From Burkholderiales bacterium (GTDB taxonomy: Bacteria; Pseudomonadota; Gammaproteobacteria; Burkholderiales; Burkholderiaceae_B), in NCBI GenBank assembly GCA_021299735.1, contig JAJTEM010000001.1, positions 1 to 64,000 of the forward strand: a stretch of DNA of 64,000 nt, in the 5' to 3' direction. Shown here piece by piece: positions 51,920 through 61,818 of this stretch; within the stretch, counting starts at the first letter, position 1, and the number at the start of each line of letters is the position of its first letter. A program made the translations under genes and the position numbers. The notes below the pieces were generated by a model. It ran no database searches. It was not told the origin of the DNA and saw nothing but the letters and a program-made list of their open reading frames with translations.

Positions 51920-52182
51920 CTTGACTGGCTGGCAAAGTACGCGGCGGCCTTTTTTAAGATGTCGCGCTCCTCGGTGACTTTACGAAGTTCCGCCTGCAAG
52001 CGTTTGACTTCTTCTTCGGCTGCAGATACTTCGACAGGTTTCTTGAACTCCTTCAGCCAGACATACAAGCTGTGGGTGGACACACCGAGCGCAGCAGAGA
52101 CCTCGGCCACAGGGCGGCCTCGGTCAACAATTTGACGGATGGCCTCTTGGCGGAATTCTTCAGTGAATTGAATCTTGGGCAT
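51916..52182 (-). CDS. IS3-family transposase OrfA (HTH)
   Basis: 88 residues from ATG 52182 (MPKIQFTEEFRQEAIRQIVD). HTH_Tnp_1 domain (VAEVSAALGVSTHSLYVWLK) followed by a leucine-zipper-like helix (EEEVKRLQAELRKVTEERDI) for multimerisation. An upstream in-frame ATG at 52203 is less likely. Confidence 0.9.
   Translation of the reverse strand: MPKIQFTEEFRQEAIRQIVDRGRPVAEVSAALGVSTHSLYVWLKEFKKPVEVSAAEEEVKRLQAELRKVTEERDILKKAAAYFASQSR
51949..51955 (-). other. -1 programmed frameshift site (A-AAA-AAG)
   Basis: On the minus strand the heptamer AAAAAAG lies in the orfA frame as TTA-AAA-AAG. Slippage by -1 joins OrfA to the OrfB frame, which is open through this point, giving the OrfAB transposase. 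This is the standard slippery site of IS3-family elements. Confidence 0.8.
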
Positions 52183-52318
52183 TGCACATTTCTCCTTGCA
52201 CATATTGTGAGGATAAAAAGTGCCTAGGGAAAGCGGGGCGATTCATCAAGAGTTTCGACCCAAAATCAGCGAAATACTCAATGACTTTGGGTAGAAATTC
52301 ATAATCGGTTTTAAACGA

Positions 52319-52648
52319 TTACCGAGTCTGGTAACAAACTGTCTTACCTGTTTGATAAAGAGTTTTGCACACCGTCTTCTTCTGAGACCCTACTGCTGTG
52401 TGTCCCGCTGCAGACAGTTCAGTACCTTTCTTGTTAACCCGTTCGAGTTCCGGTTTGGCTTGCCCTAGCAAAGTGTCGGCCATACTCTTTTTAGACGACT
52501 TGGCACCTTGAATTTCAGAAAGGCTTGTATCACCCATAAACTGAATTTGATCCTTGCCTAATTCGCTATTCGCTTGGGCCGAACCAACCGCCCCCACCAA
52601 TGCCATTAAGTTTTGAACAAGAAAGGAGCGTTGTTTTAAATAAATCAC
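52319..52648 (-). CDS. small protein carrying the microprotein motif, unknown function
   Basis: Up to 109 residues from GTG 52648; ATG 52606 would give 95 residues (MALVGAVGSAQANSELGKDQ). Neither start has a good ribosome-binding site. The segment VNKKGTELSAAGHTAVGSQK matches VAKVGTEMSVAGYTAQAASK of the tandem microproteins at 11 of 20 positions. The tail has a short repeat, KTVCKTLYQT and KTVCYQT, with two Cys. It lies just beyond the IS, on the same strand as the T3SS, so it was probably the gene upstream of sctV before the insertion. Confidence 0.55.
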   Translation of the reverse strand: MIYLKQRSFLVQNLMALVGAVGSAQANSELGKDQIQFMGDTSLSEIQGAKSSKKSMADTLLGQAKPELERVNKKGTELSAAGHTAVGSQKKTVCKTLYQTGKTVCYQTR

Positions 52649-52714
52649 TCCTGTCCGTATGTGCTCAACGGATTTGATAAAGTTTCAAATTGCATCAGGT
52701 TAAGCAGGGGGAGT

Positions 52715-55700
52715 TCACCCCCAAGCCATTGATTTGCGCAGTAATTCCACGCTGCGGCCCGTGTACTTGCTCAGGCTTTCCAACTGGTCTTCCCCAATTT
52801 TCCCGACATTGAAGTAATCGCTTTCGGGGTTGGCGAAGTAGAAGCCGCTAACACTGGCTGCGGGGTTCATGGCCAAACTTTCGGTTAGCGTCATGCCAAT
52901 TTCTTCGCAGTTCATGACATCAAACATATTTCGTTTGATGGTGTGTTCCGGGCAAGCGGGGTAACCCGGTGCAGGGCGTATACCCTGGTATTTTTCGGCG
53001 ATCAATTCTTCATTGCTCAATGTTTCATCAGCAACATAACCCCACAGGTCTTTGCGAACACGTTGGTGCATGCATTCTGCAAAGGCTTCGGCCATGCGGT
53101 CGGCGATTGCCTTGAACATGATGCTGCTGTAATCGTCATGCGCGGCTTGGAATTCTTTTTCCTTCTTCTCAACGCCCAAGCCGGCTGTTACAGCAAACAT
53201 GCCAATGTAATCATCTCCGTGGCCTTTGGGTGCGATGAAGTCTGCCAGCGATTTGTTGGGTATGCCTTCGCGCTTTTCACCCTGCTGCCGCAAGGGGCTG
53301 TAGGTGAACAGCACCTGGCTGCGTGTTTCGTCGGAATACACTTCAATGTGATCATCATCGACGGTGTTGGCGGGGTAGAACGCCACTGCGGCGTTGGCTT
53401 GTAGCCAGCGACCCTCAATGCATTTTTTCAGCATGGCCTGGCCATCGGCAAATACTTTGCGCGCGGCTTCGCCCACCAGTTCATCTTCCAATACGCGGGG
53501 GTAACCACCGTGAAGGTCCCAGGTTTGGAAGAAAGGGGTCCAGTCGATGTACTGCGCAATGTCGGCTAGGTCGTAGTTTTTAAAGTAGCGTTTGCCGATG
53601 AATTTGGGTTTGGGTGGTGTGTAATTCGCCCAATCGATTTTCTGTTTGTTGGCTCGCGCCGCTTCAATACTAATGAGCGGCTGTGCTTTTTTGTTGGCGT
53701 GCTGTTCGCGTACACGCTCGTATTCAGTTTGCAGGTCGGCTTTGAACTGGTCAGCTTGCTCTTCGGATAACAAACTGGAGGCTACACCCACTGAACGGCT
53801 GGCGTCACTGACATACACAGTGGGGCCACTGTAGTGCGGTGCAATTTTTACTGCAGTGTGCACGCGGCTGGTGGTGGCGCCGCCAATTAACAGGGGAATG
53901 CCACGGTCGCGGAAGTAGGGGTCGCGTTGCATTTCGCTTGCAACGTAGGCCATTTCTTCAAGCGAGGGGGTGATAAGGCCAGACAAGCCAATGATGTCGG
54001 CATTGATTTCCTTGGCCTTGGCGAGTATTTGCTCGGCTGGCACCATCACGCCCATGTTTTCAACTTCAAAGTTGTTGCACTGAAGCACCACGGTGACAAT
54101 GTTTTTACCAATATCGTGCACATCGCCTTTCACTGTGGCGATGAGAATTTTGCCTTTGGCTTTGGCATCACCACCGGCGGCAACCAGTTGTTTTTTTTCT
54201 TCTTCAATGTAAGGAATAAGATGGGCTACGGCCTGTTTCATCACGCGGGCGCTTTTCACCACTTGGGGCAGGAACATTTTGCCAGCGCCGAACAGGTCGC
54301 CGACCACATTCATGCCGTCCATTAGCGGGCCTTCGATCACGTTGATTGGGCGGCCGCCTTTGGCGGCGATTTCAGCGCGGCATTGCTCAGTGTCTTCAAC
54401 AATGAAGTTGGTAATGCCATGCACCAGTGCATGGGCCAGGCGTTTTTCTACAGGCTGGTTGCGCCACTCCAGGTTTTCTTCCTGTTTTTTGCCACCTGCT
54501 TTCAGGGTGGCCGCGAATTCGATCATGCGCTCGGTGGCGGTTTTACCGAAGTCGGGGTCGTTGGCGGGCAAGTTGGGCTGGCGGTTCAGCACAATGTCTT
54601 CAACACGAGCTTTCAGTTCAGGCTCAAGTTCGTCGTAAACGCCCATCATGCCGGCGTTCACAATGCCCATGGTCATGCCGTTTTTAATGGCGTGGTACAG
54701 AAATACAGTGTGAATGGCTTCGCGAGCAGGTTCGTTGCCGCGGAAACTGAAGGACACGTTGGACACACCACCCGAAATTTTAGCGTGTGGCAGATTTTTC
54801 TTGATCCAGCCGGTGGCTTCGATGAAATCGTTGCCGTAGTTGTCGTGTTCTTCGATGCCGGTGGCGATTGCGAAAATGTTCGGATCGAAAATAATGTCTT
54901 CAGCAGGGAAGCCGACTTCATTCACCAGAATGTTGTAGGCACGTTCGCAAATTTCAATTTTCCGGGCATAGGTGTCAGCCTGGCCTTTTTCATCAAAGGC
55001 CATGACGATAACGGCTGCGCCGTAACGCTTGCACAACCTGGCCTGGCGCTTGAATTCGTCAACGCCTTCCTTCATGGAAATGGAGTTGACCACGGCCTTG
55101 CCCTGCACGCATTTCAGCCCCGCTTCAATCACGTCCCATTTCGAGGAGTCGATCATCACGGGTACACGTGAAATATCAGGTTCTGACGCCATGAGGTTGA
55201 GGAACTTGACCATGGCGGCTTTGGAGTCGAGCATGGCTTCATCCATGTTCACATCGACTATTTGTGCACCGTTTTCAACTTGCTGACGAGCCACGCTGAG
55301 TGCTTCGTCGTATTGCTCATTCAAAATCATGCGGGCAAAAGCTTTGGAACCAGTGACGTTGGTGCGTTCGCCCACGTTGATGAACAGACTGCTGTCGTCG
55401 ATGTTCAAGGGTTCTAAACCCGACAGGCGACACTTGGGCTCCACCGTGGGAATAGAGCGGGGCTTTTGGTTTTCGAGGGCCTTGGCAATGGCGGCAATAT
55501 GATCAGGCGTGGTACCACAGCAACCACCCGCCACATTCAAGAAGCCAGCTTGCGCAAATTCTTTCACAAGACTGGAGGTGATTTCAGGGGTTTCGTCGAA
55601 ACCAGTGTCGCTCATCGGGTTGGGCAAACCAGCGTTGGGGTACACGCAAATGGGTACGTCGCAAATTTTGCTGAGTTCTGCCACGTAAGGGCGCATGAGA

Positions 55701-56503
55701 GACGCGCCAAGCGCGCAGTTCAAGCCAATCGTGATGGGCTTGGCATGGCGCACTGAATTCCAGAAGGCTTCAACGGTTTGGCCCGACAACACGCGGCCAG
55801 AAGCATCGGTGACTGTGCCGGAAATCATGATGGGCAATTTGTTGCCGGAATCTTCGAAATACTGGTCGATGGCGAACAATGCGGCTTTCGCATTCAGCGT
55901 GTCGAAAATGGTTTCGACCAACAGCAAGTCTACGCCGCCTTCAACCAGGCCTTTGGTTTGCTGGTAATAGGTGGCCACCAGTTCATCGAAAGTAATATTG
56001 CGCGCGCCGGGGTCGTTCACATCGGGGCTGATGGACGCAGTTTTAGGCGTGGGCCCCAATGCACCAGCGGCGAAGCGGGGTTTATCGGGCGTGGAATATT
56101 TGATGCACGCTTCCTTGCACAAGCGCGCGGCCTCTCGGTTCATTTCGTCTACGAGGTGTTCCATCTCGTAGTCAGCCTGCGCCACGGTGGTAGCACCGAA
56201 GGTGTTGGTTTCCAGAATATCGGCACCCGCAGCCAGGTACTTTTCATGAATTTCGGTCATGATGGCAGGCTGGGTAAGCACCAACAATTCGTTGTTGCCC
56301 TTGATGTCGCGGTGAAAATCGGCGAAGCGCTGGCCTCGGTATTGAGCTTCCGTAAGCTTGTATTGCTGAATCATGGTGCCGGTTGCACCGTCCAGAATCA
56401 GGATGCGTTTTTGAAGGAGTTCACGGAGTTGGGCTTCGACTGCGGCGCCGTTGACAACAAGGCTGTTGTGTTGGGCAGGCGAAGAAGCGGGGCGCGTGTT
56501 CAT
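52715..56503 (-). CDS. metH: cobalamin-dependent methionine synthase
   Basis: 1262 residues, full length. Domains in order: homocysteine-binding ([20 protein letters not shown]; zinc Cys in GLNCALG and [10 protein letters not shown]), pterin-binding ([40 protein letters not shown]), cobalamin-binding with the [10 protein letters not shown] motif for the B12-ligating His, and the C-terminal SAM-dependent reactivation domain ([17 protein letters not shown]). It methylates homocysteine to methionine using methyl-tetrahydrofolate. No cobalamin riboswitch was recognised in the 124-base region upstream (56504-56627). Confidence 0.97.
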   Translation of the reverse strand: MNTRPASSPAQHNSLVVNGAAVEAQLRELLQKRILILDGATGTMIQQYKLTEAQYRGQRFADFHRDIKGNNELLVLTQPAIMTEIHEKYLAAGADILETNTFGATTVAQADYEMEHLVDEMNREAARLCKEACIKYSTPDKPRFAAGALGPTPKTASISPDVNDPGARNITFDELVATYYQQTKGLVEGGVDLLLVETIFDTLNAKAALFAIDQYFEDSGNKLPIMISGTVTDASGRVLSGQTVEAFWNSVRHAKPITIGLNCALGASLMRPYVAELSKICDVPICVYPNAGLPNPMSDTGFDETPEITSSLVKEFAQAGFLNVAGGCCGTTPDHIAAIAKALENQKPRSIPTVEPKCRLSGLEPLNIDDSSLFINVGERTNVTGSKAFARMILNEQYDEALSVARQQVENGAQIVDVNMDEAMLDSKAAMVKFLNLMASEPDISRVPVMIDSSKWDVIEAGLKCVQGKAVVNSISMKEGVDEFKRQARLCKRYGAAVIVMAFDEKGQADTYARKIEICERAYNILVNEVGFPAEDIIFDPNIFAIATGIEEHDNYGNDFIEATGWIKKNLPHAKISGGVSNVSFSFRGNEPAREAIHTVFLYHAIKNGMTMGIVNAGMMGVYDELEPELKARVEDIVLNRQPNLPANDPDFGKTATERMIEFAATLKAGGKKQEENLEWRNQPVEKRLAHALVHGITNFIVEDTEQCRAEIAAKGGRPINVIEGPLMDGMNVVGDLFGAGKMFLPQVVKSARVMKQAVAHLIPYIEEEKKQLVAAGGDAKAKGKILIATVKGDVHDIGKNIVTVVLQCNNFEVENMGVMVPAEQILAKAKEINADIIGLSGLITPSLEEMAYVASEMQRDPYFRDRGIPLLIGGATTSRVHTAVKIAPHYSGPTVYVSDASRSVGVASSLLSEEQADQFKADLQTEYERVREQHANKKAQPLISIEAARANKQKIDWANYTPPKPKFIGKRYFKNYDLADIAQYIDWTPFFQTWDLHGGYPRVLEDELVGEAARKVFADGQAMLKKCIEGRWLQANAAVAFYPANTVDDDHIEVYSDETRSQVLFTYSPLRQQGEKREGIPNKSLADFIAPKGHGDDYIGMFAVTAGLGVEKKEKEFQAAHDDYSSIMFKAIADRMAEAFAECMHQRVRKDLWGYVADETLSNEELIAEKYQGIRPAPGYPACPEHTIKRNMFDVMNCEEIGMTLTESLAMNPAASVSGFYFANPESDYFNVGKIGEDQLESLSKYTGRSVELLRKSMAWG

Positions 56504-56627
56504 CGCGGGGCCTCTTTAATAATGCAAGGGTTTGAAAACAGGCTGCATTTTAGCAGGGAAATGCCGCAAAGCGTTGCAATTACTCAGGCTACAGGCACGG
56601 TTCGTTGTGCGGCACCTGCAAAGTCGT

Positions 56628-57152
56628 TCACGGCACGACTGCGCCGACACGCAAGCGGTACAAGCCATATAAGTTGGCCACAGTGATTACGATCATGGTC
56701 AAGCACAGCTCCCAGGAATTGAACAAGTAACCATGAACAGCCCAGAGGGCATTGGTGACCAATGTGGCTTTGCGCATGCCCATGTTGCCCATCATGAACA
56801 AGGCCCATGTACCCAACAAGGTAGCCAACAAGGGCAGAGAACTGGCCAGCCAGCCCTGCCAGGTGAACACGGCAACTGCAATGGCCACGCAACTAAAACC
56901 AAACACCAAGGCCGAACACAAACGCTGACTCATTACATCCGCATAGATTGTGACTGCCTGCCGCACACCGGTGAGCAGCATGATCAAAAAGCCGGTGTGT
57001 GCACCCAATAAATGGTATTGAAACCCCCAAGCCATCGACGAGAGCGCAAACAGGAGCTTGGTTCTACGTTCAGCGATGACACAAAACCCGGCAATGCTCA
57101 AAGCAAAAGCCAACACCCCTAATGCGCGGATTAACAACTCAGTTGCGTTCAA
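56628..57152 (-). CDS. YgjV-family inner-membrane protein
   Basis: 174 residues, about six membrane helices, for example ALGVLAFALSIAGFCVIAER and ASSLPLLATLLGTWALFMMG. The pattern FALSSMAWGFQYHLLGAHTG and NALWAVHGYLFNSWELCLTM matches the YgjV-like family of short bacterial membrane proteins. Function unknown. Stands alone between metH and the hybrid kinase. Confidence 0.75.
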   Translation of the reverse strand: MNATELLIRALGVLAFALSIAGFCVIAERRTKLLFALSSMAWGFQYHLLGAHTGFLIMLLTGVRQAVTIYADVMSQRLCSALVFGFSCVAIAVAVFTWQGWLASSLPLLATLLGTWALFMMGNMGMRKATLVTNALWAVHGYLFNSWELCLTMIVITVANLYGLYRLRVGAVVP

Positions 57153-57338
57153 TTACAAAATTCCCGCCGTGATGAAACGTTGCAAACGATACTACCTTTG
57201 AATTATTAAATGCGGATTTTTTGGTGCAATTCATTTGCGAAAACCGAAAGCCTTGAGAGGCGAGACAATGGTTGGGGGGCTTTATCGATTGAGCCACATG
57301 GCAGCCTGAGTTACATTAATCGGGACACGATTCTCTCT

Positions 57339-60300
57339 ATGCCACCCATGCTTAATTTGAATATTCGTTCAAGCTTCACAACCCGCTTGATTGTAGGCAG
57401 CTTGATTGCGCTTTTTCTCCTTTCCATTCCGGTGGCGATTACTGCGCACTGGATATTGCGCAACAACACAATTAACCTGGCTGGCGCGGATGCCTTGGCG
57501 CAAACGGAACAAATTGCCCAATCGGTAGACCGGCATTTGAAGGAACATTTGCGAGACTTGGTGTACACCAGCCGCATTGAGCAATCATTTGGAAATTACA
57601 CCGCAGAAGAACAAACCAAGTTGCTGCAAATTATGCGTGACCACACGCCAGGCTACTTATGGATTGGGGTGGCAGCCCCAGATGGCACGGTGCTGGCAGC
57701 ACTCGACAATTTGTTGGTGGGAAAAAGCGTTGCGGCCCGCCCATGGTTCAAACAGGGTTTGCTAGGGCCAGCAATTATGGATGTGCATGAGGCCGCTTTA
57801 CTGGCAGCTTTGCTGCCCGCCCGGGCTGAAGAAAAATATCAGTTCATTGATTTCACTACCCCGCTGAAAAACCAGCAAGACGAAACGATTGGTGTTATCG
57901 GCATTCATCTGGACTGGAAGTATTTTATTTCCGAAATTGAAAAAGACGTCTTCAACTCGATTAACCCATCGGCGCCCACGGTGATTCTGGCCAAAGACGG
58001 CAGCCTGAGAATGGGCAACCGACTTGACTTGGCCGACTTTCAAGACAGCACGGCATGGACAGCCATGACCGGCTTCCAGAAAGCTGTGAGTGGGGAAAAA
58101 AATTGGTCGATTGAGACCCTGAGCGATGGCAAAAGCTACTTGGTGGCTTTTGCGCCAAACAACAGTGCAGAAACCAACAGTTTAGGCTGGATTTCCGCCA
58201 CAGTGACCCCGTTGGATATCGTGGCTTCGCCAATTTCGAAGGCTTTGATTGGCGCGATTATGGCGCTGATCATAGGAACATTGGCCACCCTTTTGTTGGT
58301 ACTTGCATTGGGCCGCAGTCTGTCGGCAAAGGCCAGCGCCTACCTTGATCTTGTGAGGAAAAACGACTTGGAGGCACTAGAGGCCTCTATGAAGGAGCTA
58401 CCCACCGAGCTGCAACCGATTTCCCGAGACATTCTGGAGTTAACCCGTGGATTGACTAAGAAAAGCCAATCACTGGAAGTAGCCTTAAGGTCGGCCAAGG
58501 AAAGTTACTGGGTGGTTGAAGCGCTGATAGTGCAGGCACCCATTCCGATTGCGATGTTTGACACCGACATGAATTACGTGGCGGCTTCGTCCAGATGGGT
58601 TCAAACCTTTGCACATGGCCACAAGGGTAGCCTGGTGGGCAAAAACCATTACGATGTGGTGCCGAACCTGAGTGAACGGTGGCGTCAGGCTCACAGAGCG
58701 GGCCTTGCTGGCGAAAGTATCTCTGCTGTGTCTGACCCATGGACCAGCCCGGACGGACATACTATTTGGCTGGACTGGGCGATTGAGCCCTGGCTGAAAC
58801 CCGACGGGCACCGGGGTGGCATTATCCTGATGTGCAAAGACGTCACCGAAGAACGCTTGATCCGAGACAGCCTGGCCGAAAGTGAAGAACGCTTCAAGCT
58901 CGCGATGGAAGGCTCACACGACGGGCTTTGGGATTGGGACATTGCCAGCGGAAAGGTTTATTTTTCACCCAGTTGGAAGCGCTTGCTGGGTTATGAAGAC
59001 CATGAATTAATCAATGACTTCAGTACTTGGGAGCGCCTGACTGCACCCGATGATCTGGCAGTTGCGAAAAAAGCACTTGCCGATGCATTGGATAACCCAG
59101 AAAAGGATTCCTATGAAGCGGAATTCTGCATGGCGCACAAAGAAGGCCACTGGGTGCACATTCTAGCCAAAGCTTTGATTGTAAGGGATGAACAGGGTCA
59201 ACCCACCCGCTTAGTTGGCACCCACCTGGACCGCACTGTGCAACTTGAGCTGGAAAGCCGACTGCGTGAAACATCAATTGCGGCCAAGGCGGAGAAAGAA
59301 TCTAACGCCGAGAAAAGCCGCTTCCTGGCCACGATGAGCCATGAAATTCGCACACCTCTGAATGGCATTATGGGATTTGCGCGCTTGCTTGAAATGGATT
59401 TGCCGCCCGGCGACCTGAAGGAGCAAGCGGGCTATCTGGTTCAGTCCTCGGAAACATTGTCTGCGATACTGAACGACATTCTCGACTTCTCAAAACTGGA
59501 GTCGGGCATGGTGAAATTGAATGATGCGCCGTTCTTGATGGAGCAACTGCTCAAAGGTAGCAGTGAACTACCGCGGCTGACCTGCGAATCCAAGGGTGTG
59601 AAGTTTGAATTGAACAACAAACTGGGCGAGCACCAAATTTACTCTGGGGACATGGGCCGCCTGCGTCAAATATTGCAAAATCTTCTATCTAACGCGATCA
59701 AGTTCACTTCTCATGGCAAAGTAAGCTTAACTGTTTTCAAAACACAAATAAGCCCCCATGAAGACCTGATTAGTTTTGAGGTCAGCGACACGGGCCTGGG
59801 TATTCCGAAAGATAAACAATCCCTGCTGTTCAAACCGTTCTCGCAGGTACACACCGACCGGGAAAACAGATTTGGTGGTACGGGGCTGGGATTGTCAATT
59901 GTGAAAAGCCTGATCAGCGCCATGGGTGGAGATATTCAACTGGAGTCAGAACCAGGCCAGGGCACCCAAGTGATGTTCTCGGTCACGCTGAGGCGGGAAG
60001 AACAACTGGATAGTCAAAGCCAGGAGCGAATTTTACCGGTGAGGTCTTTGCGGGTATTAGTGGCCGATGACACCCCCTTAAACATCAAATTGATACAGAC
60101 TTTTCTGCAGAAAGACGCCCACACAGTTGACGTGACCAAAGACGGCAAAGAAGCCTTGAACAAAGCAATGACTGAGCCCTATGACTTTATTTTGCTGGAT
60201 ATCGATATGCCCAAGTTGTCTGGCTACGAAGTGGCCGAAAAAATACGATCCACAAATGGCCCGAATCAGCAATGCGAAATTGCCGCATTGACTGGCTATG

Positions 60301-60419
60301 CGTTTGACAGTGATATTGAGCGGGCTGTAAATGCTGGATTTAATTATCATTTTGCCAAACCGATTCAGTTCAATTTGTTGTTAAATCGCTTGGCAATAAG
60401 CAGCCAGAATGCGAAATGA
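57339..60419 (+). CDS. hybrid sensor histidine kinase/response regulator
   Basis: About 1026 residues from ATG 57339; a start at 57210 would add 43 residues before the membrane anchor. Order: TM1 (LIVGSLIALFLLSIPVAITA), a periplasmic dCache-type sensor domain (about 240 residues), TM2 (ALIGAIMALIIGTLATLLLV), a HAMP-like linker, two PAS domains (VQAPIPIAMFDTDMNYVAAS; FKLAMEGSHDGLWDWDIASG), HisKA with phospho-His (FLATMSHEIRTPLNGIMGFA), HATPase (NLLSNAIKFTSHGKVSL; GGTGLGLSIVKSLISAMGGD), and a C-terminal receiver (FILLDIDMPKLSGYEVAEKI, phospho-Asp intact). A multistep phosphorelay sensor for an extracellular small molecule (inference); no partner regulator is adjacent. Confidence 0.93.
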   Translation: MPPMLNLNIRSSFTTRLIVGSLIALFLLSIPVAITAHWILRNNTINLAGADALAQTEQIAQSVDRHLKEHLRDLVYTSRIEQSFGNYTAEEQTKLLQIMRDHTPGYLWIGVAAPDGTVLAALDNLLVGKSVAARPWFKQGLLGPAIMDVHEAALLAALLPARAEEKYQFIDFTTPLKNQQDETIGVIGIHLDWKYFISEIEKDVFNSINPSAPTVILAKDGSLRMGNRLDLADFQDSTAWTAMTGFQKAVSGEKNWSIETLSDGKSYLVAFAPNNSAETNSLGWISATVTPLDIVASPISKALIGAIMALIIGTLATLLLVLALGRSLSAKASAYLDLVRKNDLEALEASMKELPTELQPISRDILELTRGLTKKSQSLEVALRSAKESYWVVEALIVQAPIPIAMFDTDMNYVAASSRWVQTFAHGHKGSLVGKNHYDVVPNLSERWRQAHRAGLAGESISAVSDPWTSPDGHTIWLDWAIEPWLKPDGHRGGIILMCKDVTEERLIRDSLAESEERFKLAMEGSHDGLWDWDIASGKVYFSPSWKRLLGYEDHELINDFSTWERLTAPDDLAVAKKALADALDNPEKDSYEAEFCMAHKEGHWVHILAKALIVRDEQGQPTRLVGTHLDRTVQLELESRLRETSIAAKAEKESNAEKSRFLATMSHEIRTPLNGIMGFARLLEMDLPPGDLKEQAGYLVQSSETLSAILNDILDFSKLESGMVKLNDAPFLMEQLLKGSSELPRLTCESKGVKFELNNKLGEHQIYSGDMGRLRQILQNLLSNAIKFTSHGKVSLTVFKTQISPHEDLISFEVSDTGLGIPKDKQSLLFKPFSQVHTDRENRFGGTGLGLSIVKSLISAMGGDIQLESEPGQGTQVMFSVTLRREEQLDSQSQERILPVRSLRVLVADDTPLNIKLIQTFLQKDAHTVDVTKDGKEALNKAMTEPYDFILLDIDMPKLSGYEVAEKIRSTNGPNQQCEIAALTGYAFDSDIERAVNAGFNYHFAKPIQFNLLLNRLAISSQNAK

Positions 60420-60487
60420 TCACCCACCATACGAAATGTGGTGCAAAATAGCGGGCTGTTGAATTCGACTAAAAAACGGGGTGTTTT

Positions 60488-61261
60488 ATGGAATTACTAA
60501 TGGATCCAAACGTTTGGATCGCTTTTGCGATTTTGACGGCTTTGGAAATCGTGCTGGGTATCGACAATATTGTGTTCATCACTGTGTTGGTGTCGAAATT
60601 GCCAGCAGACATTCGCGATCGCGTACGCCAATTTGGTTTGATGTTTGCGATGGCCACTCGAGTGGGTCTACTGTTTTCGCTGTCATGGATCATCGGCCTG
60701 ACCGAACCTTTGTTTGATGTAGCGGGTAACGCAATCACCGGGCGAGACTTGGTACTCTTCTTCGGCGGACTGTTCCTGTTGTGGAAAGCCTCCAAGGAAA
60801 TTTACCTGGAAGTGGAAGCACCACACCAGGTTGAAGAAGAACTGGAAGCGGGTGCCGCCATTCAAAAAACTGGCGCCAAGCTGTTTTGGTATTCCATCAT
60901 TCAAATCGGCATTCTGGATATTGTGTTCAGCCTGGACTCCGTAATTACTGCGGTGGGTATGGCCGATGACATTGAAGTGATGATTGCCGCGGTGATGGTG
61001 GCTGTGGGTGTGATGATGCTGTTTGCCAAGTCAATTGGTGAGTTTGTTGAGGCGCACACTTCAGTGAAAGTTCTGGCACTGGCTTTCCTGATGATGGTGG
61101 GTATGTTGCTGATCGCTGAAAGCTTCGGCCAACATGTGCCCAAGGCTTACTTGTACAGCGCCATGGGCTTCTCGCTGCTGGTTGAATTGCTGAATCTGCG
61201 TTCGAAAGCCAAACGTCAACGCATCGAAGAAATGGCACGAGCCAAAACCAACGCTGCTTGA
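60488..61261 (+). CDS. TerC-family membrane protein
   Basis: 257 residues, with seven or so transmembrane helices. The TerC signature acidic residues are seen in LEIVLGIDNIVFITVLVSKL and GILDIVFSLDSVITAVGMAD. TerC/Alx proteins are linked to metal (Mn) homeostasis of exported proteins and to tellurite phenotypes. GGGGTG lies ahead of the ATG. Followed by a strong terminator. Confidence 0.9.
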   Translation: MELLMDPNVWIAFAILTALEIVLGIDNIVFITVLVSKLPADIRDRVRQFGLMFAMATRVGLLFSLSWIIGLTEPLFDVAGNAITGRDLVLFFGGLFLLWKASKEIYLEVEAPHQVEEELEAGAAIQKTGAKLFWYSIIQIGILDIVFSLDSVITAVGMADDIEVMIAAVMVAVGVMMLFAKSIGEFVEAHTSVKVLALAFLMMVGMLLIAESFGQHVPKAYLYSAMGFSLLVELLNLRSKAKRQRIEEMARAKTNAA

Positions 61262-61282
61262 TAGAACGAAGCAGTGAGTCAC

Positions 61283-61310
61283 AAAAAAGCCAGTGTAAAC
61301 TGGCTTTTTT
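61283..61310 (+). terminator. rho-independent terminator after the TerC gene
   Basis: AAAAAAGCCAGT-GTAA-ACTGGCTTTTTT is a perfect 12-bp stem with a T-tract, 21 bases after the stop. Confidence 0.9.
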
Positions 61311-61387
61311 GTTTTAAGGGCTTACATCGAGGCTGAAATCAGGCCAGATAAAAGACGCTACAGGGTAAATCCCGAAGGGGTGAATTC

Positions 61388-61760
61388 ATGCGGTATCGAA
61401 TTGCTCAATTTCTTTTTATTCTTCCGCTCATTTTGTTTTCAACCACAGGGTATAGCAAACCTGATGTTTGGAAACTTTGGAAACAGCCTGGCGTTCACGC
61501 GATAATGCGCCACACCACTGCCCCCGGTTTTGGCGATCCCGAGAATTTCACACTTGGCAAATGCGATACCCAACGCAACTTGAATGAAGTGGGGCGACAG
61601 GAGGCGCGCGCTGGGCCCAAAAGAAAAAGTGCTTTACGTGACACATCAGGTCAACACCACGGCTTTGACAGGGGTGTTTCCAGCATCGGGACAAATTGTT
61701 CTTTTCAAGCTGGGTAAAGACGGAGAAATTGAAGTGCTAGGTGAAATTAACGCTGATTAG
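61388..61760 (+). pseudogene. histidine-phosphatase gene with internal deletion and frameshift
   Basis: The 5' part encodes a signal peptide (MRYRIAQFLFILPLILFSTT) and the N-terminus of an exported histidine phosphatase (GVHAIMRHTTAPGFGDPENF, CDTQRNLNEVGRQEAR). After that the frame changes: from about 61610 a different frame encodes the proper C-terminus (KVLYVTHQVNTTALTGVFPA, SGQIVLFKLGKDGEIEVLGE) to a TAG at 61758. The middle of the family domain (roughly 70-100 residues) is missing. The original first frame runs on to 61717 as meaningless sequence. The gene is non-functional. Confidence 0.85.
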
Positions 61761-61818
61761 TAAATGCCTTGGTGGCTGTGGAATTAAAAAAATCAAGCTG
61801 CCAACAGTCAATGTTTGC

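Larger units (their letters stand above)
51025..52246 (-). mobile_element. IS3-family insertion sequence
   Basis: About 1.2 kb, with two overlapping transposase frames and imperfect terminal inverted repeats: left end GGACTCGCCCCGAGTT (from 51026), right end read outward-in TGAATCGCCCCGCTTT (from 52246), with further matches CTAG-CACT inside. The ends resemble other IS3-group termini. No convincing short target duplication was found, so the outer boundaries are accurate to a few bases. The element looks intact. Confidence 0.85.

Noticed and set aside
56504-56627. Cobalamin riboswitch upstream of metH
   Set aside because: The gap is only 124 bases and shows no B12-box-like sequence or suitable structure.
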